Shown here: piece after piece, positions 1-5,698 of the stretch
Numbering within the stretch: the first letter of the stretch is position 1
Layout: every line of letters starts with the position of its first letter
Assembly: GCA_002423705.1 (NCBI GenBank)
Contig: DINW01000004.1
Coordinates: 1-8,994, forward strand
Direction: 5' to 3'
Source of the DNA: Clostridium sp. UBA5530
GTDB taxonomy: Bacteria > Bacillota > Clostridia > Clostridiales > Clostridiaceae
Length of the DNA: 8,994 nt
Made by a program: the position numbers and the translations under genes
The notes under the pieces: generated by a model
Seen by the model: the letters and a program-made list of their open reading frames with translations, nothing else
What the model was told of the DNA's origin: nothing
The model's database searches: none

Positions 1-20
1 GTGGTTGCCAGGTAAGTTAT

Positions 21-97
21 GGATCTTTAGCTCAGTTGGTTAGAGCAACCGGCTCATAACCGGTAGGTCCGGGGTTCGAGTCCCTGAAGGTCCACCA
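21..97 (+). tRNA. tRNA-Met (anticodon CAT), elongator type
   Basis: This 77-nt cloverleaf has the 3' CCA encoded. The acceptor stem GGATCTT pairs with AAGGTCC with one G-T wobble. The anticodon stem ACCGG/CCGGT closes the loop CTCATAA, with anticodon CAT at 55-57. The T-arm contains GGTTCGAGTCC. The first pair is G-C and not the unpaired C-A expected of bacterial initiator tRNA, so an elongator Met tRNA is favoured. A CAT anticodon could also belong to tRNA-Ile whose C34 is modified to lysidine, but the overall sequence looks like clostridial tRNA-Met. No promoter is visible in the 20 nt upstream, so it is probably the last member of a longer tRNA transcript. Confidence 0.95.
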
Positions 98-98
98 G

Positions 99-128
99 GA
101 ACCATGAATTAATTTCATGGTTCTTTTT
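99..128 (+). terminator. Intrinsic terminator after tRNA-Met
   Basis: A perfect 10-bp stem, GAACCATGAA (99-108) with TTCATGGTTC (114-123), closes a 5-nt loop TTAAT and runs straight into a T-tract (TTCTTTTT). It starts one base after the tRNA CCA end, so it closes the tRNA transcript. Confidence 0.9.
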
Positions 129-186
129 ACTTTAAATTAATTTTCGGCGAAAACTGTGAAAATGAGAATTTTATCTGATGGCTACT

Positions 187-195
187 TGCTATAAT
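187..195 (+). promoter_or_regulatory. Possible extended -10 promoter (TGCTATAAT)
   Basis: A perfect TATAAT (190-195) is preceded by TG at the extended -10 position. No good -35 box lies 16-18 bp upstream. No coding region follows on this strand before the hairpin at 290-334, so if it is active it would make a short non-coding transcript of roughly 130 nt. In such AT-rich DNA a chance match is quite possible. The rest of 129-289 shows no gene; a small CCCTT/AAGGG hairpin lies around 202-215. Confidence 0.25.
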
Positions 196-289
196 GTTTT
201 ACCCTTTTTAAGGGAGAATGTTACAGATTACATAGGATTTTAGAAAAGTTTAAACCCCATATAAAACCACAGAATTGTTTACAGTATAG

Positions 290-334
290 AAAGGACTACA
301 TCAAAATTATAAATTATTTTGATGCAGCCCCTTT
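290..334 (-). terminator. Terminator-like repeat hairpin downstream of the HAD gene
   Basis: A long imperfect hairpin: the arm starting at 290 (AAAGG, CT, CATCAAAAT) pairs with the arm ending at 334 (ATTTTGATG, AG, CCTTT), with a small internal loop and one mismatch. It lies about 30 bp beyond the stop codon of the minus-strand HAD gene, and on the minus strand its second arm ends in TCCTTTCTAT, so it probably terminates that gene. Its minus-strand arm matches the right edge of the window (8973-8994) at 19 of 22 bases, so it belongs to a dispersed repeat family. Confidence 0.65.
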
Positions 335-362
335 AATTTACAGTGTAAAATTTTAAGTTAGC

Positions 363-1028
363 TTATATCTCTAAGGTTGATTGGATATAAGGAATTACAT
401 CCAAGAGACTAGATACAATTCTAGTTGGGAGGGCTCTATATTCTACACGAGGATATATTAAGTCAGGGACAACTATGCACCTTAAATTACCTTCATGAGC
501 AGCTAAAAGACCATTTTCTGAGTCTTCTAATACTAGAGTATTATCTTTATGAATTCCACACTTTTTACAAGCCGTTAAGAATATCTCAGGGTGAGGCTTG
601 CCCAAGGTTACTTCATCACCACAAATAATGGTATCAAATCTCTCAAAAATATTTACTTTCTTTAGAAGTTCTTCTGCTCTTGACCTGGAGGTGGAAGTAG
701 CTACAGCCTTTAAGATTCCTTTGGAGTCTAAAAAATCTAATAAGTCTAATAGTCCAGCTTTAATTTCAACACCTTCTTCAGAAATCATGTTATTAACTCT
801 TTTAGTTTTTAGATTGTATATCTCTTCATAGGGAAAATCAGAGCCTAGATATTTTTTTATAATATTAGGATGATCAACTCTTCTAATACCAACTATTTTA
901 CCTATAATATCTTTAGTTATTGGATAATTATATTCTTTGCCTATCTCTAACCAAGCATTTAGATTTAACCTTTCTGTATCCAACATAAGACCATCCATAT
1001 CAAAAACAACTAATTTTACATTTTTCAT
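363..1028 (-). CDS. HAD-superfamily hydrolase, beta-phosphoglucomutase/phosphatase-like
   Basis: This is a 221-residue cytoplasmic HAD protein of subfamily I, about the usual length for the beta-phosphoglucomutase/GS1-like group. All four HAD motifs are present: motif I DMDGL, with nucleophile D10 and acid/base D12; motif II TSTS near 111-114; motif III Lys144 in GKPHPE; and motif IV LEDSENG, with E168 and D169 binding magnesium. A helical cap domain lies between about residues 15 and 85. The family transfers phosphate through an aspartyl-phosphate intermediate; likely substrates are small phosphosugars or nucleotides, and the sequence does not decide between phosphatase and mutase. The start is supported by a GAAGGTG ribosome binding site 7 nt upstream. 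The gene stands alone, diverges from the permease gene, and has its own promoter, leader and terminator-like hairpin. Confidence 0.9.
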   Translation of the reverse strand: MKNVKLVVFDMDGLMLDTERLNLNAWLEIGKEYNYPITKDIIGKIVGIRRVDHPNIIKKYLGSDFPYEEIYNLKTKRVNNMISEEGVEIKAGLLDLLDFLDSKGILKAVATSTSRSRAEELLKKVNIFERFDTIICGDEVTLGKPHPEIFLTACKKCGIHKDNTLVLEDSENGLLAAHEGNLRCIVVPDLIYPRVEYRALPTRIVSSLLDVIPYIQSTLEI

Positions 1029-1203
1029 ACAATATCACCTTCATCCTTAATTAACTTTGTTGGAACAACTACTTTAATTATAGAAATATCTAATTAAGTG
1101 GAACTTAGTTGGGAGCCCCCTTAAATATTAATGAACTTATCTAGGGCTGTAACTGCTGTTATATTCAGACTAAAAAGGGCAAAGTGTTGCAGCAGATAAA
1201 TTC
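1029..1203 (-). promoter_or_regulatory. Foldable 5' leader of the HAD gene, no known riboswitch match
   Basis: The stretch between the predicted promoter and the HAD start codon is rich in self-complementarity. An 11-bp arm pair, 1132-1142 with 1194-1204 (one G-T pair), encloses a second pair, CTGCTG 1153-1158 with CAGCAG 1190-1195. The two overlap by 2 bases, so they partly compete. Closer to the gene, TTAAG 1094-1098 can pair with CTTAA 1120-1124 around a GGGAGCCCCC tract. The predicted transcription start (near 1197) falls inside the outer arm, so the full 11-bp stem would form only in a transcript starting further upstream. I do not recognise the consensus of any riboswitch class or T-box. 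Confidence 0.35.
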
Positions 1204-1212
1204 ATTATATCA
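1204..1212 (-). promoter_or_regulatory. Extended -10 promoter for the HAD gene
   Basis: On the minus strand this reads TGATATAAT: a perfect -10 box with the TG of an extended -10 element. The hexamer 17 bp upstream is only TTTTAT, a poor -35, which an extended -10 can compensate for. It would start transcription near 1197, giving a leader of about 170 nt. Confidence 0.5.
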
Positions 1213-1486
1213 TTTTACCTATCATAATAAAATAATAGAAAATAAAAGAAAATATATACAAATATTACAAAATAATGTTTAATATTATGTTATTATTTAT
1301 AATTAAATGCTGTATGATAAAATAAATACATAAAATGAAAAAAATTTTGTATATTTTATTATAATTATGAAAAATATTAATAAAACTAAGGCAAAAAATT
1401 ATTATATTAATAGAAATAGTAAATATCATATAAAAAATTCACAATTATATATCCTAAAAAATGAATAAATAGGGAAAAAAGTCGCA
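1213..1486. other. AT-rich divergent intergenic DNA, no gene seen
   Basis: This stretch between the minus-strand HAD promoter and the plus-strand permease promoter is almost entirely A and T. No open reading frame with a ribosome binding site, no RNA gene and no convincing operator could be identified. It may hold upstream A-tract (UP-like) elements for either promoter, but the composition makes any motif match unsafe. Confidence 0.5.
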
Positions 1487-1515
1487 TTGACAAGGATTAT
1501 TTGTAACAATATAAT
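1487..1515 (+). promoter_or_regulatory. Consensus sigma-A promoter for the permease
   Basis: TTGACA (1487-1492) and TATAAT (1510-1515) are both perfect and separated by the optimal 17 bp. Transcription should start near 1522, leaving a leader of about 130 nt before the GTG start at 1656. A promoter this strong suggests high basal expression unless the leader or a repressor limits it. Confidence 0.85.
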
Positions 1516-1562
1516 TAAATTAAACTATTTATAATTAAAATACATAAAAAATACAGATTGTT

Positions 1563-1614
1563 GTGAAAATAAACACAAAGTTTATTTTACAAAGTTCATT
1601 TTTATTGATGAACT
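1563..1614 (+). promoter_or_regulatory. Two tandem hairpins in the permease leader
   Basis: The first hairpin is a perfect 9-bp stem AAAATAAAC (1566-1574) with GTTTATTTT (1580-1588), extendable by two pairs around a bulged base. The second is AGTTCAT (1593-1599) with ATGAACT (1608-1614). They lie between the predicted transcription start and the ribosome binding site. Neither is followed by a T-tract, so they are not terminators. They might stabilise the mRNA or bind a regulator; function is unknown. Confidence 0.4.
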
Positions 1615-1640
1615 CATATATTTATTTAATTCTTAATATA

Positions 1641-1648
1641 AAAGGAGG
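1641..1648 (+). promoter_or_regulatory. Ribosome binding site fixing the GTG start of the permease
   Basis: AAAGGAGG is nearly a perfect anti-16S match and sits 7 nt before GTG 1656. The longer frame could begin at GTG 1563, but that codon has no ribosome binding site and would add 31 residues encoded by the leader hairpins. The site therefore decides the start at 1656. Confidence 0.85.
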
Positions 1649-1655
1649 TATTTTG

Positions 1656-3056
1656 GTGAAAAAGAAAATAAGTTTTTGGGATTTAGTCTTCATGAATGTT
1701 TCAGCTTTGTTTGGTATAAGATGGATTGCTAAATCAACTGCAGCTAGCTTCGGTCTTGGACTAGGTGCTATACCAATGTGGGTATTATTTGCATTTATTT
1801 ATTTCGTACCATCAGCACTTATATGTGCTGAACTTGCATCCACTTATCCAAGAGATGGTGGACTTTATGAATGGGTTAAAGAAGCCTATGGTGAAAAATA
1901 CGGATTTTTGGTATCTTGGTTAAACTGGACTGCTAAAATATTTTGGTATTCTTCATTCTTAACTTTCTTTGCAGTAAACATTTCTTATGTTGCAGGAAGA
2001 CAAGACTTAGCAGAAAACAAGATGTTTGTGCTTATTCTTTCCCTAGGAATATTCTGGATATTATCTCTTATTAGTACAAGAGGCACAAGTTGGGCTAAGA
2101 TTTTCACAAATGTAGGAGCCTTAGGATCAACTGTTCCAGCAGCAATATTAATAATATTAGCATTTGTATCTGTACTTGTTTTAAAGAAACAACCATCTGC
2201 TTCAGTATATAGTGTTGCAACTATGACTCCTAAGTTAAACGCAGACTCTTTAGTTGCTATTTCAGCAGTTATGTTTGGACTTGCAGGAGCAGAAACTTCA
2301 GCTAACTTTGTAACAGAAGTTGAAGACGCACCTAGGACCTTCCCTAAGGCTATAATGGTAGCAGCAGGAATAGTTGGTGGCCTATATGTCTTAGGATCTA
2401 TTGCTATAACAATGATACTTCCTGCAGAAAAAATAACTGCTTCAAGAGGAGTACTTGATGCCTTAGATGCTGTAGCAGCATCTTTAGGAATAGGAAGCTG
2501 GTTTGTGAGATTACTAGCATTAGGAATTTCTATATCAGTTCTTGGAGCCATAGTATTATATATAGCGTCTCCAATCAAGATGTTATTTGGAAGTGTTAAA
2601 AAGGGAGTATTTTCAGAAAAACTAACTAAAGTTAACAATTACAACATGCCAGCAAATGCAGTTATATTCCAGGCAGTTTTAGTTAGTATAATATTATTAG
2701 CTACTTCATTATTGCCATCAGTTGATGCTATATACAATGTCCTTGTCACAATGACAGCTTTAACATCATTGTTCCCATATGTATTATTATATACTTCATA
2801 TATAAAATTAAGAAAAACTAGACCAAACGAAAATAGACCATACACTATGGCGAAGAATAATTCTACAGCTATAAATGTAGCAACAATGGTATTAATCGTT
2901 ACAGTTCTAGGAATAATATTCTCAGCTGCACCAGTAATGCCAACATTCATGGACAATGTAGTTTATGAAATTGAGATGATTGGCGGAGGTCTAGTAGTCA
3001 TTCTAGCAGGAGTAGTAATATGGAATAAGTACGAAAAGAAAGCTGAAAATAAATAA
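1656..3056 (+). CDS. APC-superfamily amino acid permease
   Basis: This is a 466-residue polytopic membrane protein, counted from GTG 1656, with about 12 predicted transmembrane helices and short charged termini. It imports or exchanges amino acids across the cytoplasmic membrane. Evidence: an N-terminal helix broken by small residues (SALFGIRW, with a run of S, G and A after it), the helix 2-3 loop YPRDGGLYEWVKEAYG near residues 64-79, and the segment AGAETSANFVTEVEDAPRTF near 210-229, typical of the APC fold around helix 6 and the loop after it. It resembles the glutamate/GABA antiporter and YjeM-like branch, but the substrate cannot be read from the sequence. It is followed by a hairpin and then an Xaa-Pro peptidase gene on the same strand, suggesting joint use of peptides or their amino acids. 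A consensus promoter drives it. The length is normal and no lesion is visible. Confidence 0.9.
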   Translation: MKKKISFWDLVFMNVSALFGIRWIAKSTAASFGLGLGAIPMWVLFAFIYFVPSALICAELASTYPRDGGLYEWVKEAYGEKYGFLVSWLNWTAKIFWYSSFLTFFAVNISYVAGRQDLAENKMFVLILSLGIFWILSLISTRGTSWAKIFTNVGALGSTVPAAILIILAFVSVLVLKKQPSASVYSVATMTPKLNADSLVAISAVMFGLAGAETSANFVTEVEDAPRTFPKAIMVAAGIVGGLYVLGSIAITMILPAEKITASRGVLDALDAVAASLGIGSWFVRLLALGISISVLGAIVLYIASPIKMLFGSVKKGVFSEKLTKVNNYNMPANAVIFQAVLVSIILLATSLLPSVDAIYNVLVTMTALTSLFPYVLLYTSYIKLRKTRPNENRPYTMAKNNSTAINVATMVLIVTVLGIIFSAAPVMPTFMDNVVYEIEMIGGGLVVILAGVVIWNKYEKKAENK

Positions 3057-3083
3057 AATTAATGATAAAATAAAAGTGTAATA

Positions 3084-3113
3084 TTAAGAGGTCGTTATGA
3101 AACGGCCTCTTAA
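3084..3113 (+). other. Strong 13-bp hairpin without U-tract between permease and peptidase genes
   Basis: TTAAGAGGTCGTT (3084-3096) pairs completely with AACGGCCTCTTAA (3101-3113), counting one G-U, around the tetraloop ATGA. The next bases are ATACAATAAA, so the U-tract of a standard intrinsic terminator is missing. It may protect the 3' end of the permease message, mark a processing point, or attenuate read-through into the peptidase gene. Confidence 0.65.
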
Positions 3114-3139
3114 ATACAATAAAGCATAGGATTAATTAC

Positions 3140-3155
3140 TCAATCTACGGATTGA
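3140..3155 (+). other. Small hairpin with UACG tetraloop in the peptidase leader
   Basis: TCAATC (3140-3145) pairs with GATTGA (3150-3155) around TACG. The closing C(UACG)G is a member of the very stable UNCG tetraloop family. It lies 15 bases before the peptidase ribosome binding site. At this size a chance occurrence is possible. Confidence 0.35.
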
Positions 3156-3170
3156 AATTTATACTATTAA

Positions 3171-3177
3171 AAGGAGG
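3171..3177 (+). promoter_or_regulatory. Ribosome binding site fixing the peptidase start
   Basis: AAGGAGG is only 2 nt from the first in-frame ATG (3180) but 8 nt from the second (3186). The second ATG is therefore the likely start, and the first two codons of the longer frame are probably not translated. Confidence 0.8.
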
Positions 3178-3185
3178 AAATGTTA

Positions 3186-4268
3186 ATGAAAACAAAAAGA
3201 CTTAATAAAGTATTAGAGCAAATGAAGGCTGCAGGAACTACCCAAGCAATAATTTCAGATAGTGCAGCAATATTCTACTTAACAGGAAGATGGATTCACC
3301 CAGGTGAAAGATTATTAGCTCTTTACTTAAATGCTAACGGAAACCATAAATTATTCATAAACGAATTATTCCCAGTAGAAGAAGACCTAGGTGTAGAAAA
3401 AGTTTGGTACAATGATACTCAAGAACCAGTTGAGATAATAGTTAAGTATGTAGAAAAGGATAAGACTATAGCAATAGACAAAAATTGGCCAGCTAAATTC
3501 TTATTAAAACTTATGGATTTAGGTGGTGGAAGCAAATTTATAAGTGCAGCATCCTTAGTAGATACAGTAAGAATGTGTAAAGATGAAGAAGAAAAAGAAT
3601 TAATGAGAGAAGCTTCTAGAATAAATGATAAAGCAGTTGAAAAGCTAAAAGAGTATGTAAACAAGGGATTAACAGAAAAAGAAATGGCTCAAAAATTAGC
3701 TGAAATTTATGAAGAATTAGGAGTAACAGAGGGATTCTCCTTTGATCCAATCATAGCATATGGTGCTAATGCTGCAGATCCACATCATGAAACTGACAGC
3801 AACACTAGGGCTAAGGAAGGAGATAGTGTAATCTTAGATATAGGCTGTGTTAAAAACTCTTATTGTTCAGATATGACAAGAACAGTATTTTTAGGAGAAC
3901 CATCAGCAAAAGCTAAGGAAGTTTATGAAATAGTTCTTGAAGCAAATAGAAGAGGAATAGCAAAGGTTAAACCAGGAGTTAAATTCTGTGAAATAGATGC
4001 TGCTGCTAGAGATTATATAGAATCTAAAGGATATGGAAAATACTTCACTCATAGATTAGGCCACTCTATAGGAATAGAATGTCATGATTTAGGAGATGTT
4101 TCAGCAGTTAACCAAGAACCAGTACAAGAGGGAATGATTTTCTCTATAGAACCAGGAATATACATTCCAGGAGAAGTAGGGGTAAGAATAGAAGACTTAG
4201 TTATAGTAACTAAGGATGGCTGTGAAAACTTAAATAAGGCTAGCAAAGAATTTACAGTAATAAAATAA
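3186..4268 (+). CDS. M24-family Xaa-Pro aminopeptidase/dipeptidase
   Basis: This is a 360-residue cytoplasmic metallopeptidase that removes the residue before proline from dipeptides or peptide N-termini. An N-terminal creatinase-like domain covers about residues 1-125, and the pitta-bread catalytic domain about 130-360. All five dinuclear metal ligands are present: D218 in ILDIG, D229 in SDMTRT, H293 in HRLGHSIG, E322 in SIEPG and E336 in VRIEDL. The conserved substrate-pocket histidine is seen in PHHET near 200. The length fits the 350-370 residues of short prolidase/aminopeptidase P homologues. No signal peptide is present. It follows the permease gene by 129 bp with no clear promoter of its own and ends at a strong terminator, so the two may form an operon for use of proline-containing peptides. 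Choosing between PepP-like and PepQ-like specificity would need a tree. Confidence 0.93.
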   Translation: MKTKRLNKVLEQMKAAGTTQAIISDSAAIFYLTGRWIHPGERLLALYLNANGNHKLFINELFPVEEDLGVEKVWYNDTQEPVEIIVKYVEKDKTIAIDKNWPAKFLLKLMDLGGGSKFISAASLVDTVRMCKDEEEKELMREASRINDKAVEKLKEYVNKGLTEKEMAQKLAEIYEELGVTEGFSFDPIIAYGANAADPHHETDSNTRAKEGDSVILDIGCVKNSYCSDMTRTVFLGEPSAKAKEVYEIVLEANRRGIAKVKPGVKFCEIDAAARDYIESKGYGKYFTHRLGHSIGIECHDLGDVSAVNQEPVQEGMIFSIEPGIYIPGEVGVRIEDLVIVTKDGCENLNKASKEFTVIK

Positions 4269-4283
4269 TAATATTAAAAAAAT

Positions 4284-4327
4284 AAAAAACCACTTTGGGG
4301 AAACTCAAGGTGGTTTTTTATTTTTTA
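4284..4327 (+). terminator. Intrinsic terminator after the peptidase gene
   Basis: A stem of about 16 bp, AAAAAACCACTTTGGG (4284-4299) with CTCAAGGTGGTTTTTT (4304-4319), includes two G-T pairs and closes a GAAA loop of the GNRA type. It is followed by a further T-tract to 4327. It separates the permease/peptidase unit from the surface fibre cluster. The A-tract on the left could also let it work for reverse transcripts. Confidence 0.93.
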
Positions 4328-4360
4328 TTAGTTTAGTTACAGAGAATAAATTTTAAACAA

Positions 4361-4442
4361 CCTTAATATACATATATGGTATATCCCAAGGTTAGTTGGG
4401 CATTTATCTCAATAGGTTGAGGTAAAATAAAATTCTTTAAGG
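4361..4442 (+). promoter_or_regulatory. Candidate structured leader of the fibre cluster
   Basis: Outer arms CCTTAA (4361-4366) and TTAAGG (4437-4442) enclose three small hairpins: TATAC/GTATA (4367-4371, 4379-4383), CCCAA/TTGGG (4385-4389, 4396-4400) and CTCAA/TTGAG (4408-4412, 4417-4421). The 5' segment AACCTT (4359-4364) can instead pair with AAGGTT (4388-4393), which would break the second hairpin and free TTAAGG, just ahead of the ribosome binding region at 4446-4459. It matches neither c-di-GMP riboswitch class nor any other consensus I know. No clear promoter could be placed upstream, so whether the whole element is transcribed is open. Confidence 0.35.
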
Positions 4443-4466
4443 ACAGGGAGGTGAAGGAGAGAATTT

Positions 4467-5081
4467 ATGAAAAATAAAGGATTCATATTATTAGTGGCTA
4501 TTATGATAATATCTGTAACATTAGTAACATTTGTATCAAAAACCTACTCACTCTTTACATCTAGGGATCAAGTGACAAATGAACTTCGTAATGGAAATGT
4601 TGATGTAGAGATAAATGAAAATGGATTTAAAGACATAGTAAAGTGGAATGGCACATCCACAAATAAGGTTGTAACTATTGTTAATAAAAGTAATGTAGAC
4701 ACACTTATAAGAGTTGCAGTTGTACTAAGATGGGTAGATGAAAAGGGTGAGCCTTGGATGGGAGATACTAGTTTGGCAAATGTGATATATCCAAATTTGT
4801 CAGATGGCAGAGAAGTAGGAAATAGTAAATGGGTGAAGGATGGTTATACCAAGTACTACTATTATAATACATTAGTTTCAGAGAATAATGAAACTAGTCC
4901 ATTGATTCAATCCGTAGAAGCTTCCATACCCGATGAACTTAAGGAAAGGTATAATGGAAAAAAACTTATAGTGGATATAAAAGCTGAAACTATACAAGGA
5001 ACCAAAGCTGCATATAACTCTGTGTGGAGTGATAGAGATAAAACTATAGATTCTATGCTAGATAAATTGTGTAAGAATTAG
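4467..5081 (+). CDS. SipW-dependent TasA/BsaA-like secreted fibre protein, first paralogue (TapA position)
   Basis: This 204-residue secreted protein is probably a minor or accessory subunit of an extracellular biofilm fibre. It has a short positive N-terminus, a hydrophobic stretch at about 6-24, and then SLFTSRDQVTNELRNGN around 28-44. The FTSxDxVTN block just after the hydrophobic core is shared with the product of 5699-6274 and is typical of substrates of SipW-type signal peptidases. The rest is beta-rich: NKVVTIVNKS near 66-75, a YYYYN aromatic run near 130-134, and a C-terminal AETIQGTKAAYNSVW block that parallels AEGIQASNNAYTQW in the other paralogue. It is followed after 22 bp by the SipW-type peptidase gene, so it lies where tapA sits in Bacillus, although it looks like a TasA/camelysin relative and not TapA. 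The ribosome binding site is AAGGAG, 7 nt before ATG. A lone Cys near the C-terminus (C202) is unusual for the family. Confidence 0.85.
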   Translation: MKNKGFILLVAIMIISVTLVTFVSKTYSLFTSRDQVTNELRNGNVDVEINENGFKDIVKWNGTSTNKVVTIVNKSNVDTLIRVAVVLRWVDEKGEPWMGDTSLANVIYPNLSDGREVGNSKWVKDGYTKYYYYNTLVSENNETSPLIQSVEASIPDELKERYNGKKLIVDIKAETIQGTKAAYNSVWSDRDKTIDSMLDKLCKN

Positions 5082-5103
5082 ATGAGAAAGTGAGTTGGGT
5101 AGG

Positions 5104-5631
5104 ATGAATAAAAGTAAAAGGTGGAAGGTTATAGGAGATATATTTTTCTATTTAGTGATGATACTTCTTGTAATAACATCAGTCATTATATTAAGGGCAA
5201 AATACTTAGGTATTCAGCCTAGCATTATAGGATATAAATTTTACGTGGTACTTACAGGAAGTATGAGTCCTGTTATAAAACCAGGTGATTTAGTTATAGT
5301 AAAAGAGGTACTTCCATCAGATGTAAATCAGGGAGATATAATAACTTTTAAAAGTAGTCCGTCAAATAATATAATAACCCACAGAGTGAAAGAAATAGTT
5401 AAAGAAGATAGTATAAAGTTTGTAACTCAGGGAGATGCAAATAATGCCCAAGATTTAAACCCTGTAGAAGAATACATGGTTCAAGGAAAGGCAGTTAAGA
5501 ATGTATCAGGGCTAGGCATTATGCTGCAAAATATAAAGAGTCATATGATGCTAATAATCATAGTCATTGTCATTGGGTATTTTGCTACAAAAAGTATTTT
5601 AAGATACAGAAGAAAAATAAAGAATAATTAG
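5104..5631 (+). CDS. sipW: SipW-type (ER-like) signal peptidase I
   Basis: This is a 175-residue membrane serine protease of the S26B group, which cleaves signal peptides of fibre subunits such as TasA. One membrane helix lies near residues 12-30 and a second near 147-163, followed by a basic tail (RYRRKIK); this two-helix layout fits SipW-like enzymes. The catalytic Ser is S53 in TGSMSP. Like archaeal and ER enzymes, it uses His (H93 in ITHRV) where ordinary bacterial type I peptidases have Lys. The QGDAN block (D111) is the conserved GDxN motif. A TTG at 5095 would add three residues, but ATG 5104 has AAAGTGAG at good spacing and is preferred. Its position between two genes for likely substrates makes dedicated processing very probable. 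Confidence 0.92.
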   Translation: MNKSKRWKVIGDIFFYLVMILLVITSVIILRAKYLGIQPSIIGYKFYVVLTGSMSPVIKPGDLVIVKEVLPSDVNQGDIITFKSSPSNNIITHRVKEIVKEDSIKFVTQGDANNAQDLNPVEEYMVQGKAVKNVSGLGIMLQNIKSHMMLIIIVIVIGYFATKSILRYRRKIKNN

Positions 5632-5698
5632 TGGATTAATTAAATATATATATGAATGTAAAAAAATATAGAAAGATAAAGAAGTGGAGGAGTAAAAA

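Noticed and set aside
1..10. GTGGTTGCCA as the 3' end of an upstream tRNA
   Set aside because: It ends in CCA, but the implied acceptor strand would pair with a 5' end like AACCAC, which does not fit common clostridial tRNAs. With only 10 bases present the call cannot be supported.
1029..1204. T-box leader upstream of the HAD gene
   Set aside because: No T-box sequence resembling TGGNACCGCG and no terminator/antiterminator pair was found on the minus strand.
1563..1655. N-terminal extension of the permease from GTG 1563
   Set aside because: There is no ribosome binding site before 1563, the stretch is made of leader hairpins, and AAAGGAGG at 1641-1648 places the start at GTG 1656.
1985..2956. 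Long minus-strand open frames of 217 and 105 codons inside the permease gene
   Set aside because: They are opposite-strand shadows of a well-supported membrane protein gene. They have no ribosome binding site or recognisable protein family.
4361..4442. Known c-di-GMP riboswitch (class I or II) upstream of the fibre cluster
   Set aside because: The conserved class I core (GGCAAACC and GACGCAAAGCC) and the class II core are absent. It is reported only as an unclassified foldable leader.
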